Origin: Lachnospiraceae bacterium
GTDB lineage: Bacteria > Bacillota > Clostridia > Lachnospirales > Lachnospiraceae
NCBI GenBank assembly: GCA_017542245.1
Contig: JAFXXN010000078.1
Coordinates: forward strand, 124,001 to 188,000
Length of the DNA: 64,000 bases
Reading direction: 5' to 3'
The notes under the pieces: model-generated
Seen by the model: the letters and a program-made list of their open reading frames with translations, nothing else
Told to the model about the DNA's origin: nothing
Database searches by the model: none
In this document: positions 25,773-33,459 of the stretch, piece after piece
Layout: each line of letters starts with the position of its first letter
Position numbering within the stretch: position 1 is the first letter of the stretch
Position numbers and translations under genes: made by a program

Positions 25773-27362
25773 ATGTACAGAGTTCTGTTTGCGGACGATG
25801 AAAGCTCCATCAGACGGGGTATTAAATGTTTGCTTGACTGGGAATCTATGGGGTTCTCTACGGATTATGAAGCAGAAAACGGACAGGAAGCGCTTGATAT
25901 CATAAAGAAGTACCATCCTGATCTTATATTACTTGATATACGTATGCCTAAGCTTCACGGTACTGAAGTAATAAAGGCTGCAAGAGAGGCAGGTTTTACC
26001 GGTAAGTGTATAATACTTTCAGGTTATTCTGATTTTACATATGCTCAGACAGCCATAAGATACAATGTAGACTTTTACCTTACAAAACCTATCGATGAGG
26101 ATGATCTTCTTGAAGCGGTTACATATGTAAAAAAACTTCTTGATGATGAGAGAAGTAAAGATACATACATTGATGTTTACAGGAATAAGGCTCATGATGT
26201 CATACTTAAAGAGATAATAACCGGCGATACGGATGAAAAAGCTTTTGAAGCCCCGGCGCTTAATGAATTAGGACTTACATTTGATATATATCAGGTTGTT
26301 ATCTATGAAAATTTCACCAGAAAGATTTCTTCCATTACATATGATTTTGCTGATCTTCTGAATGTGACCAATGCAGATAAACAGACATTTGAAGGCATAA
26401 GGATCGGACAGAATGACGTAATACTGCTAAAGGGCTCGGTTGCTTTGAAGCAGTTTAATGATTTCCTTTCACATTATGACAGTACTCCGCCGCAATCGGG
26501 GAGTCCTATGGATACTGTATTTATATGTTACGGAGCTCCGGTTAATTCGGCAAAGGATATAAATCTCTCATATAAACAGGCATTGTCGCTCATTAACAGA
26601 AGATTTTTCTGTGCTCAGGGCCAGCATACCTTAAGTTATGACGAGCTTCCTAAAACTGATGTTACGGATAACAAACTAAGTAATAAACTGATGACCAGAT
26701 ATGCAGAGCTTTTGACCGATCATCTTCAGACATATAACCGTAAACGTGTCGCCGAGACTTTATATGCTCTTGAAGAATATCTGTATACGGTAAATGATAC
26801 GATTGATTCTGTAAAACTGTTCATGACGGATCTTTATTTGCAGATAAAGGAGACTATTTCGCACTTGTACGGTTCGGAGAAAATACCATTCCCTACAAAT
26901 TCTTCTATTATCGAGCTTATAGGAACAAAATATTATCTGTATGAGATAATTCTTTTCTTCTCGGGACAGTTTGAGATGATCATGAATGCTACGGGTAATT
27001 CATCACGTGACAGTATACTTGACGATGTTATCTATTATATTGATCATAATTATCAAAACAACATAAAACTTGAGACTATAGCACCGCTTTTCGGATATAA
27101 CAGTGCATATCTAGGAAAAATATTTAACAAGTCTGTAAATGAGAGTTTCAATTCATATGTGGATCATATCAGAATAGAGCATTCAAAAGAACTGCTTAAG
27201 CAGAATAAACTTAAAGTTTATGAGATTTCCGAACGTATAGGATATAATAATGTGGATTATTTCCATAAGAAATTTAAAAAATATGTGGGCATGAGTCCTG
27301 CAGAGTATAGAAGATCATTGCTGCTTCCTGATGAACAGAACGGTGAGAAAGCAGAAGAGTAA
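25773..27362 (+). CDS. YesN/AraC-family response regulator
   Basis: The 529-residue protein has an N-terminal receiver (about 1-120: LFADDESSIRRGI, phosphoacceptor Asp in LILLDIRMP, Ser in IILSGYSDF, Lys in YLTKPIDEDD), a long middle region (about 130-415), and a C-terminal AraC double helix-turn-helix (about 425-520: LETIAPLFGYNSAYLGKIFNK and EISERIGYNNVDYFHKKFKKYVGMSPAEYRR). In Firmicutes this type usually pairs with a YesM-like histidine kinase and controls carbohydrate transporters. Neither is in the window, so it is an orphan here. The ribosome site is AAAGGAGGACCTTT. Confidence 0.92.
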   Translation: MYRVLFADDESSIRRGIKCLLDWESMGFSTDYEAENGQEALDIIKKYHPDLILLDIRMPKLHGTEVIKAAREAGFTGKCIILSGYSDFTYAQTAIRYNVDFYLTKPIDEDDLLEAVTYVKKLLDDERSKDTYIDVYRNKAHDVILKEIITGDTDEKAFEAPALNELGLTFDIYQVVIYENFTRKISSITYDFADLLNVTNADKQTFEGIRIGQNDVILLKGSVALKQFNDFLSHYDSTPPQSGSPMDTVFICYGAPVNSAKDINLSYKQALSLINRRFFCAQGQHTLSYDELPKTDVTDNKLSNKLMTRYAELLTDHLQTYNRKRVAETLYALEEYLYTVNDTIDSVKLFMTDLYLQIKETISHLYGSEKIPFPTNSSIIELIGTKYYLYEIILFFSGQFEMIMNATGNSSRDSILDDVIYYIDHNYQNNIKLETIAPLFGYNSAYLGKIFNKSVNESFNSYVDHIRIEHSKELLKQNKLKVYEISERIGYNNVDYFHKKFKKYVGMSPAEYRRSLLLPDEQNGEKAEE

Positions 27363-27383
27363 AAGTAGAATAAAAAAAGACAA

Positions 27384-27428
27384 AAAATAGGGCACCGGAT
27401 GTAAATCATTTATCCGATGCCCTATTTT
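27384..27428 (+). terminator. Terminator after the YesN-type regulator
   Basis: AAAATAGGGCA pairs with TGCCCTATTTT, with an additional GGAT/ATCC pairing in the loop. Both flanks are A/T runs, so it may work in both directions. Confidence 0.75.
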
Positions 27429-27593
27429 ACTGTTTCACCAAACATTTAATTTATTTTATACCTCGTTTCTTTAATGATATCTATATAAAAAATCTATATA
27501 TATTGTAGCTAAGCTACACCTTTCAAAAAAGAGTCCCGGAAGATATATCCGGTTCAAATCAGCTCCCGTGCCGATTACCTGAAGAAGATTATG

Positions 27594-27930
27594 CTCCCAT
27601 TGGATTTTACCCCATTTCTGATAGATTTTTTAAAGTCGGATCATGTTCCCATCGGACCGTACCTCATTTCTTAAAGATTTGTTTTTAGATTAAGATTAAG
27701 TCTCCTTTGGACCGTACCTCATTTCTTTAAAATTTGTTTTTGAAGTTAAACTACTGTATCCTTTGGACTGTACCTCGTTTCTTTAAAATTTGTTTTTTGA
27801 AGTTAAACTACTGTTTCCTTTGGACCGTACCTCGTTTCTTTAATATTCGTTCCTGAGAAAAGCTTACGTTTTCATTGGACCGTACCTCGCTTTCTTAGAT
27901 TCTTTGTTATTGGATTAATCATCAAATAGA
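27594..27930 (+). repeat. Tandem array of degenerate 55-57 bp repeats
   Basis: The conserved core GGACCGTACCTC(A/G)TTTCTT recurs with its GGA at 27654, 27709, 27765, 27822 and 27877, a period of 55, 56, 57 and 55 bp, with a more diverged copy at 27602. The units at 27709 and 27765 are nearly identical over their full length. Fragments of the core occur further upstream (27459-27474, and around 27570). The rest of the 864-bp gap 27363-28226 holds a terminator (27384-27428), an inverted repeat GTAGCT/AGCTAC near 27505, an AT-rich stretch (27930-28110) and the GH25 promoter. No coding frame of substance runs through the array. Confidence 0.85.
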
Positions 27931-28113
27931 TTTTTAAGGAATTATGTGTAACTTTTGTTTGTTTTTTGTTTATGTCTGAATTATAAACCATAAAATACAA
28001 AATGTCAAGCGAAAAATTATAAAAAAATTATAAATTATTAGAAAAAGAAAATTGAATTGTTTAAATTGTACAACAATTACATATTATTCAAACAGAAAAC
28101 AAAAAAGTATTTA

Positions 28114-28142
28114 TTGACCTATTGCGTTTTTTTGTGTATTAT
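28114..28142 (+). promoter_or_regulatory. Promoter of the GH25 gene
   Basis: TTGACC (28114-28119), a 17-bp spacer, TATTAT (28137-28142), 85 bp before the start codon. Confidence 0.6.
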
Positions 28143-28226
28143 AATAATTGAAATATTGGAGAGCTTAAAAATTTAAACAGTTCCTGATGGAACGATCAGA
28201 TGGCAGTTTAATGTTTTGGAGGATAC

Positions 28227-30248
28227 ATGAGCGAAGAGAGGGACAAAACCTTAGATGAGCTGAGAGAGGCTTATGAGGCGGACAAGGAAAGAAGAAATGT
28301 CCGTGAGGACGAGCTGCAAGCGGCTAAAGACTATCTCGGGGTCCTTTTACAGGAGATAGAGGATAAGAATAAAGAGCTTGAGGCCAAAAGGGCTGAAGTT
28401 GAAGGACTGGCCGATGCGTTAAAGAAGAGTGAAGTAGAAAAACAGGAAGAGGTAAATGCCAACATACAGGTCAGGGAATCTGTAAAATATAAAAGCATAT
28501 GGATCGGAATAGCTATTATAGAGTTTTTGGCTATCATTGCCGTTGTGGCTTCCTTATTTTTCGTATATGATAAACTTAAAACCGATTATGAGGATAAGAT
28601 AAAGGCGCTTACCGAAGAAAAGGACAATCCTCCTCAGATCACGGAGACTGTCACACCTGCTCCGGCTACTGCGAGACTTATCGAGGATTTAAAGGGATTT
28701 ACTTCCGGTATTACAGTAAGAGACGGATTTAAGTGCAGCGTGGATGTTATAGATGGACTGGAATATCTTGTATTTTCAAAAGATGATTTCAGAATATGTT
28801 ATAAGAATGAGTATTATCTTGAGGAAAAGAAATTTAAAAAAGCGGTAGTGCTCGAAAAAGGTGATAAACGTATATATGAACATTTCGAATATGATTTTGA
28901 CAGAAATCCGGATGTTCTCTGCCCTATGTTTGTAAAGATTAACGGAACCGAACTGGCTTTACTGACAGATTACGAAGGATTCGGTAGTATGCCGGAAACA
29001 TTAAGAATGTATGATGTGAAGGATCTGACCGAGTATAATGGGGATGATCTGCACGGCAGGATAAATAAGCTGTTGAATGCATCATTCTCCGACAGCCCTT
29101 CAGGGTTGACAGAATACCCTATACTTTTGGAACTTAAAACAAGTAAGGCAACATACAGATACGGACTTACCGATGCAGGCTTTAACGAGACCGGTTATAG
29201 CTTTGATGAATCAAATGGAACTGACATTTGTGATATTTCAAGTAATTTCAGACTGAATATTTCAGAAGAGGGGATTACCTGGCAGACTGTTGTTAAACTC
29301 GGGCGAAGGTATTATCTTGGTGATATCACGGGAGAGCTGACTTTAGGGTATGGAACTGTTCTGATCAATAATGCAAAATTCGGCGCATTTGCTCCTGCAA
29401 ACACTGAGGATCCCGAACTTCTGGGAACTATCATCCCTGCAGAGTCGATTCCTGAAAGGTATATAACTGTTAACGGAAATAATTCCGAGAGATTTTATAT
29501 AGCTATCAGTGACGATGTGACAGAGTGTTCGTATGACTGGACAAAGCTCGATTCTTCAGATCCCAATAACTGGGTCTACTATGATGAAGACGGTAAGGTG
29601 GCTTCCATAAAAGGAATAGATGTTTCTAAATATCAGGGAGTGATCGACTGGAAAAAGGTTGCAAAAGCCGGAGTAAAATTCGCTATGATCCGTATGGGTT
29701 ACAGGGGGATGAATGAAGGTACTCTCGAGTTAGACCCTTATTTTGAAGCAAATATGCAGGGGGCAAGCGAAGAAGGCATAAATATCGGTATTTATTTCTT
29801 CTCGCAGGCTATTTCTGTTGAAGAAGCTGAAGAAGAGGCAAATTATGTCGCCGGAGTATTAAGCAGATATGAAATAACATATCCTGTGGTATTTGATACT
29901 GAAAAGGTTACTACTTATAACGCCAGAGCAAACGATCTCAGTATGAAAGAACGTACCGATATCTGTATAGCTTTTTGTGAGAAGATTGCTAAACAGGATT
30001 ATATTCCTATGATTTATGCAAATACAAAATATATGATCATGGGAATAGATCTCACAAGACTTGAGAAGTATGATAAGTGGTATGCTTATTATAATCCCGA
30101 TATTACATTCCCTTATGATTTTGAAATGCTTCAGTATTCGGATACGGGAACTATACCCGGAATCAAGGGTTCTGTAGATCTTAATATTTCTTTCATTGAT
30201 TATGCAAAATCAAATGTAAAGAACAATAAACCTAAAGATAAAGAATAA
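28227..30248 (+). CDS. Membrane-anchored GH25 (lysozyme-like) protein
   Basis: The 673-residue protein starts with a cytosolic coiled-coil (about 1-82, Glu/Lys/Leu-rich heptads), then one TM helix (about 90-112, IWIGIAIIEFLAIIAVVASLFFV), a short coiled stretch, a unique extracytoplasmic region (about 145-455), and a C-terminal GH25 muramidase domain (about 465-660). GH25 features are GIDVSKYQGVIDW, with the catalytic Asp, and YPVVFDTEKV, where the usual D-x-E pair reads DTE. It should cut peptidoglycan or bind it at the outer face. GGAGGATAC gives a good start. The function of the middle region is unknown. Confidence 0.85.
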   Translation: MSEERDKTLDELREAYEADKERRNVREDELQAAKDYLGVLLQEIEDKNKELEAKRAEVEGLADALKKSEVEKQEEVNANIQVRESVKYKSIWIGIAIIEFLAIIAVVASLFFVYDKLKTDYEDKIKALTEEKDNPPQITETVTPAPATARLIEDLKGFTSGITVRDGFKCSVDVIDGLEYLVFSKDDFRICYKNEYYLEEKKFKKAVVLEKGDKRIYEHFEYDFDRNPDVLCPMFVKINGTELALLTDYEGFGSMPETLRMYDVKDLTEYNGDDLHGRINKLLNASFSDSPSGLTEYPILLELKTSKATYRYGLTDAGFNETGYSFDESNGTDICDISSNFRLNISEEGITWQTVVKLGRRYYLGDITGELTLGYGTVLINNAKFGAFAPANTEDPELLGTIIPAESIPERYITVNGNNSERFYIAISDDVTECSYDWTKLDSSDPNNWVYYDEDGKVASIKGIDVSKYQGVIDWKKVAKAGVKFAMIRMGYRGMNEGTLELDPYFEANMQGASEEGINIGIYFFSQAISVEEAEEEANYVAGVLSRYEITYPVVFDTEKVTTYNARANDLSMKERTDICIAFCEKIAKQDYIPMIYANTKYMIMGIDLTRLEKYDKWYAYYNPDITFPYDFEMLQYSDTGTIPGIKGSVDLNISFIDYAKSNVKNNKPKDKE

Positions 30249-30279
30249 GTACGTTAAATAAGAAGGGTTTTTCATTTTT

Positions 30280-31587
30280 ATGGAATTATATATACATATT
30301 CCTTTTTGTGTAAGAAAGTGTAAATATTGTGATTTTCTTTCATTTGGTGGTTTTGGCTGTGATGCTGACAGAGAGCATCACAGCCTTTCTGATGCTTATA
30401 TCGATGTTCTTTGCGGAGAAATTGATGGGCTTAGGAAGAAAAAGCTAAAGATTAGTACTGTTTTTATAGGCGGGGGAACACCGTCGGTTCTTGATGAGAC
30501 AGAAACCGAGAAATTACTTAAAACTGTCAGCAGCTGTATTAAGAGCCGGAATTTTAATTCCAATGAAGAAACAGAATTTACTGTAGAGTGTAATCCGGGT
30601 ACTTTGACTTTAGAGAAGCTTTTATTATATAAAAAGTACTGTGTAAACAGATTAAGTATCGGTTTACAGTCTACAGATAATGAAATTCTTTTTAAGCTTG
30701 GAAGAATACATACATTTGAAGAATTTCTTGAAAATTTTGAACTTGCAAGAAAAACTGGATTTAAAAATATTAATGTGGATCTGATTTCAGCAGTACCCGG
30801 ACAGAGCCTTGAAAATTGGACGGAAACTTTAAAAAAGACAGCCGAGCTTGGTCCCGAGCATATTTCTGCATACAGCCTTATCCTTGAAGAAGGCACTCCT
30901 CTCTATGAGATGTATATGCGGAATCCTGCTTCACTAAGGCTTCCGGATGAGGATACTGAAAGGCAGATGTACTATGTAACCGAAAAGATACTTGCCGGGT
31001 ATGGGTATAAAAGATATGAGATTTCGAATTATGCCAAAAAAGGTTTTGAATGCCGTCATAATTCCGGCTACTGGACAGGAGAGGAATATATCGGGCTCGG
31101 ACTCGGCGCATCATCATATCTCTCGTCGGAAAACCTGAATATTTTAATACCGGAGGGGAATAAACAGGATAATGATGTTAAGGATATTAAGGATGCTAAA
31201 AATATTATGAAAAGCAACATTAGTGATATTAGTAAAATTAAAATTATTGATGATATTAATAATATAGATAAAAAAAATATGTTCCGCATAAAAAGCATTG
31301 AAAGTATGGAGAAATATATAGATGGAAAATCATCTCGATACTATATAGAAGAGACGCTTGATAAAAATGCACAGATGTCAGAATTTTGTATTCTTGGATT
31401 GAGAATGTGTGACGGAATATCCTTAAAAGAGTTTAAAAGACGTTTTGGACAGGATATTTATGACAGATTTGGCAATATCATCCGAAAGTTTACCGAAGCC
31501 GGGCTTCTGGAGAAAAAAGAGGAGAGGATATGCTTTACTTTAAAGGGGCTTGATCTGAGCAATACTGTGCTGAGTGAATTTATATAA
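30280..31587 (+). CDS. hemW: HemW-like radical SAM protein (heme chaperone family)
   Basis: The 435-residue protein carries the radical SAM motif FCVRKCKYC (Cys10, 14, 17) after ELYIHIP and FIGGGTPSVL, as in HemW, once called oxygen-independent coproporphyrinogen oxidase-like. HemW binds heme and inserts it into proteins rather than oxidising porphyrinogen. RLSIGLQ, FKNINVDLISAVPGQ and YEISNYAKKGFECRHNSGYW are all family-typical. Residues about 290-335 form an insert rich in Asp, Ile, Asn and Lys that is not part of the normal fold. It begins 31 bp after the GH25 gene. The core is intact, so the gene is probably functional. Confidence 0.88.
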   Translation: MELYIHIPFCVRKCKYCDFLSFGGFGCDADREHHSLSDAYIDVLCGEIDGLRKKKLKISTVFIGGGTPSVLDETETEKLLKTVSSCIKSRNFNSNEETEFTVECNPGTLTLEKLLLYKKYCVNRLSIGLQSTDNEILFKLGRIHTFEEFLENFELARKTGFKNINVDLISAVPGQSLENWTETLKKTAELGPEHISAYSLILEEGTPLYEMYMRNPASLRLPDEDTERQMYYVTEKILAGYGYKRYEISNYAKKGFECRHNSGYWTGEEYIGLGLGASSYLSSENLNILIPEGNKQDNDVKDIKDAKNIMKSNISDISKIKIIDDINNIDKKNMFRIKSIESMEKYIDGKSSRYYIEETLDKNAQMSEFCILGLRMCDGISLKEFKRRFGQDIYDRFGNIIRKFTEAGLLEKKEERICFTLKGLDLSNTVLSEFI

Positions 31588-31595
31588 CAAAATAG

Positions 31596-31640
31596 AAGAT
31601 ATCCTCCACCTCTTAGCGTAGCGAAGGTGGGGGATATCTT
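31596..31640. terminator. Bidirectional terminator between hemW and the GGDEF gene
   Basis: AAGATATCCTCCACCT pairs with AGGTGGGGGATATCTT (16 bp, one wobble) across a 13-nt loop. Short A and T runs flank it, and it sits between convergent genes. Confidence 0.7.
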
Positions 31641-31642
31641 TG

Positions 31643-31672
31643 TTTCAGGCGGGGTTCAAGTCCCGCCTGAAA
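31643..31672 (+). other. Perfect hairpin with a tRNA T-arm-like loop
   Basis: TTTCAGGCGGG (31643-31653) and CCCGCCTGAAA (31662-31672) form a perfect 11-bp stem whose top reads GCGGG-TTCAAGT-CCCGC, just like a tRNA T arm. A further short hairpin AGATGC-GAA-GCATCT follows at 31675-31689. No other tRNA arms are present. Confidence 0.55.
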
Positions 31673-31688
31673 TGAGATGCGAAGCATC

Positions 31689-33101
31689 TTAGAGTCTCTT
31701 TTTAAATTCAGGATGGTTCTCGTAAAAAAGTTTTTTGTCTGCGTACATCCTTTGATCGGCAATTTTTAATGCCAGACGGGTGTTGTGGAAATCATCCTCT
31801 ACGCAGCCACCTATGGCAAAGCTTACTCGCTCATATTGATTTGAAGCTTCCCGTAACTCATTAATCTTATTATTTAATTCATCTTCGGAAAGTCCAAGAA
31901 TTATTACTGTAAATTCATCACCGCCGGCTCTGTAGATACAATCTCTAGGAAATACTTCTTCAAGAGCTTTAGCTGCGTCTTTAAGCAGGGTATCACCTGC
32001 GGCATGTCCGTATTCATCATTTACAGTCTTTAATCCGTTGAGGTCTGCAAATATAACACCTACTGTTTTCTTGGTATCTTCATCGTTTGAAAGCTTATCC
32101 ACCAGATTGTTCATTTCATTCCTGTTGAGAACGCCGGTGAGCATATCCTTTGAACTTAAGACCTTAAGCCTGTCAAGAAGAAGGTGGTTTCCTATTTCAG
32201 AACCGAGTATGAAAGTGGTAAGTTCCAAAGTATCTTTAATCCTGGGAGCCTGCGCTGCGTCAAAGTTAATCGCCCAGATATAGCCCAATAACTGGTCTCT
32301 GGATTTTAAGGGGAACATGACTATATTATCTGCGTGGGCATATTTCAATGATTCGTACCATTCAGGATTCCGTTCCTTAACGAGTTCCATGTCATGGTCA
32401 TCTTTTGCTATAATACAGTTACTGCTTCCTATAAGATCTTCCCATGTAAGCGCTATATTATAGAAGTTTTCCGGACTTTCTTCACGGGGTGTAAGCTTAG
32501 TGTTTTCTGAAACTGATTCGCAGAGAGTGGAGTATTTCTTTTCGTATGTATCAAGCAACAGTATACTGCAGTGCTCGGCTTTACAAAGTTCCCTGATATC
32601 AACAATGACTTCCTGCATGGCTTTCTTAAAGTCCGTAGCGCCCCTTAGTTTAATACAGGTTTCCAGGACATCAGCTGCAAGATCATAGGAGACATTTGAC
32701 ATTCTCTTTGTATTTGCTTCAAAATTTACTTCCATGGTATAACTGCAATAATGGATATTCCCTTCAGAAGGCCCTAACGGCATAAAAGTCATGTTGAACC
32801 ATATGGGCATCTGGTTTGGTTTAACATAGGAATGAAGGCATTTTTTACCTACGGCGCTTCTGAAACAGTAGTCTTCAAAATTCAGATCCCTTGGCACATA
32901 ATCGGTATAGAGACTGTTGGGTACGAATTTATTTGTTTTCATGGAATAATCTGCTGCGGGATGTTCAATGGAATCTATGTAGCCTTTATTTCCTGCGACT
33001 ACACGGATATCTCCGCAGGTACCGTCTTCAAGTACCTGAACCGACATAATGCTGGTAGCAGCTTCTATGCCATCGGCGAAATTCTGAAAATCAGTAGCCA
33101 T
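31689..33101 (-). CDS. GGDEF diguanylate cyclase with PAS/GAF-like sensor part
   Basis: The 470-residue soluble protein has an N-terminal PAS-like segment (about 15-125), a GAF-like domain (about 145-300, from DVLETCIKLRGATDF through GYIWAINFD) and a GGDEF domain (about 305-465). The active site reads YRAGGDEF, and FADLNGLKTVNDEYGHAAGD carries the metal-binding Asp and substrate Asn, so it should make c-di-GMP. The inhibitory-site position upstream reads FPRD instead of RxxD, so product inhibition may be weak. It is convergent with hemW and stands alone. Confidence 0.9.
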   Translation of the reverse strand: MATDFQNFADGIEAATSIMSVQVLEDGTCGDIRVVAGNKGYIDSIEHPAADYSMKTNKFVPNSLYTDYVPRDLNFEDYCFRSAVGKKCLHSYVKPNQMPIWFNMTFMPLGPSEGNIHYCSYTMEVNFEANTKRMSNVSYDLAADVLETCIKLRGATDFKKAMQEVIVDIRELCKAEHCSILLLDTYEKKYSTLCESVSENTKLTPREESPENFYNIALTWEDLIGSSNCIIAKDDHDMELVKERNPEWYESLKYAHADNIVMFPLKSRDQLLGYIWAINFDAAQAPRIKDTLELTTFILGSEIGNHLLLDRLKVLSSKDMLTGVLNRNEMNNLVDKLSNDEDTKKTVGVIFADLNGLKTVNDEYGHAAGDTLLKDAAKALEEVFPRDCIYRAGGDEFTVIILGLSEDELNNKINELREASNQYERVSFAIGGCVEDDFHNTRLALKIADQRMYADKKLFYENHPEFKKRL

Positions 33102-33169
33102 TTAAGCGCCTCCATTCTATATAAAAATATCTATAAATTTCTTTATTTTTAAACAATTTGTATTCTATG

Positions 33170-33198
33170 ATTTTATAACTACAAGGGGTGTTTGTCAA
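33170..33198 (-). promoter_or_regulatory. Promoter of the GGDEF gene
   Basis: On the minus strand TTGACA (33193-33198 on the plus axis), a 17-bp spacer and TAAAAT (33170-33175), 69 bp before the start codon. It shares the 358-bp divergent gap 33102-33459 with the 32-bp repeat array. Confidence 0.68.
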
Positions 33199-33288
33199 TA
33201 TATAATAATGTGAAAACTATTTGATTTTAAGTAAATATATGCAATATATATGCAATTTGTGGACAAAAGTCTTTTCTAGTACAGAAAT

Positions 33289-33403
33289 GACTCTAAAAAT
33301 GTTGGAAAACTTCCAAAAGTGGCTCTAAAAATGTCGAAAAACTATCAAAAGTGGCTATAAAAATGTTGAAAAACTTCAAAAAGTGGCTCTAAAAATGTTG
33401 ACA
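33289..33403 (+). repeat. 32-bp direct-repeat array ending in a -35 box
   Basis: Copies start at 33289, 33321, 33353 and 33385, exactly 32 bp apart, each beginning G(A/G)CT(C/A)TAAAAATG. The first copies contain an inner inverted repeat, clearest as TTGGAA-AAC-TTCCAA and TTGAA-AAAC-TTCAA. The fourth, partial copy continues into TTGACA at 33398-33403. The array looks like a set of operator sites on one DNA face, next to the promoter of the ATPase gene. Confidence 0.85.
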
Positions 33404-33426
33404 TATTATTTCGTATATAGTAGAAT
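33398..33426 (+). promoter_or_regulatory. Promoter of the DUF4143 ATPase gene, fused to the repeat array
   Basis: TTGACA (33398-33403), a 17-bp spacer, TAGAAT (33421-33426), 34 bp before the ATG. The -35 box is at the position where the earlier repeats read TTGGAA, TCGAAA and TTGAAA. Confidence 0.7.
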
Positions 33427-33459
33427 ATCATTATAAAATCACATTTCAAAGAGGTTTTT

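Noticed and set aside
27594-27930. CRISPR array
   Set aside because: The 55-57 bp units are contiguous and diverge over their whole length; there are no unique spacers of constant size and no cas genes.
31643-31672. tRNA gene
   Set aside because: Only a T-arm-like hairpin is present; acceptor, D and anticodon arms are missing.
33289-33403. CRISPR array from the 32-bp repeats
   Set aside because: The repeats abut with no spacers, and the last copy becomes a promoter box.
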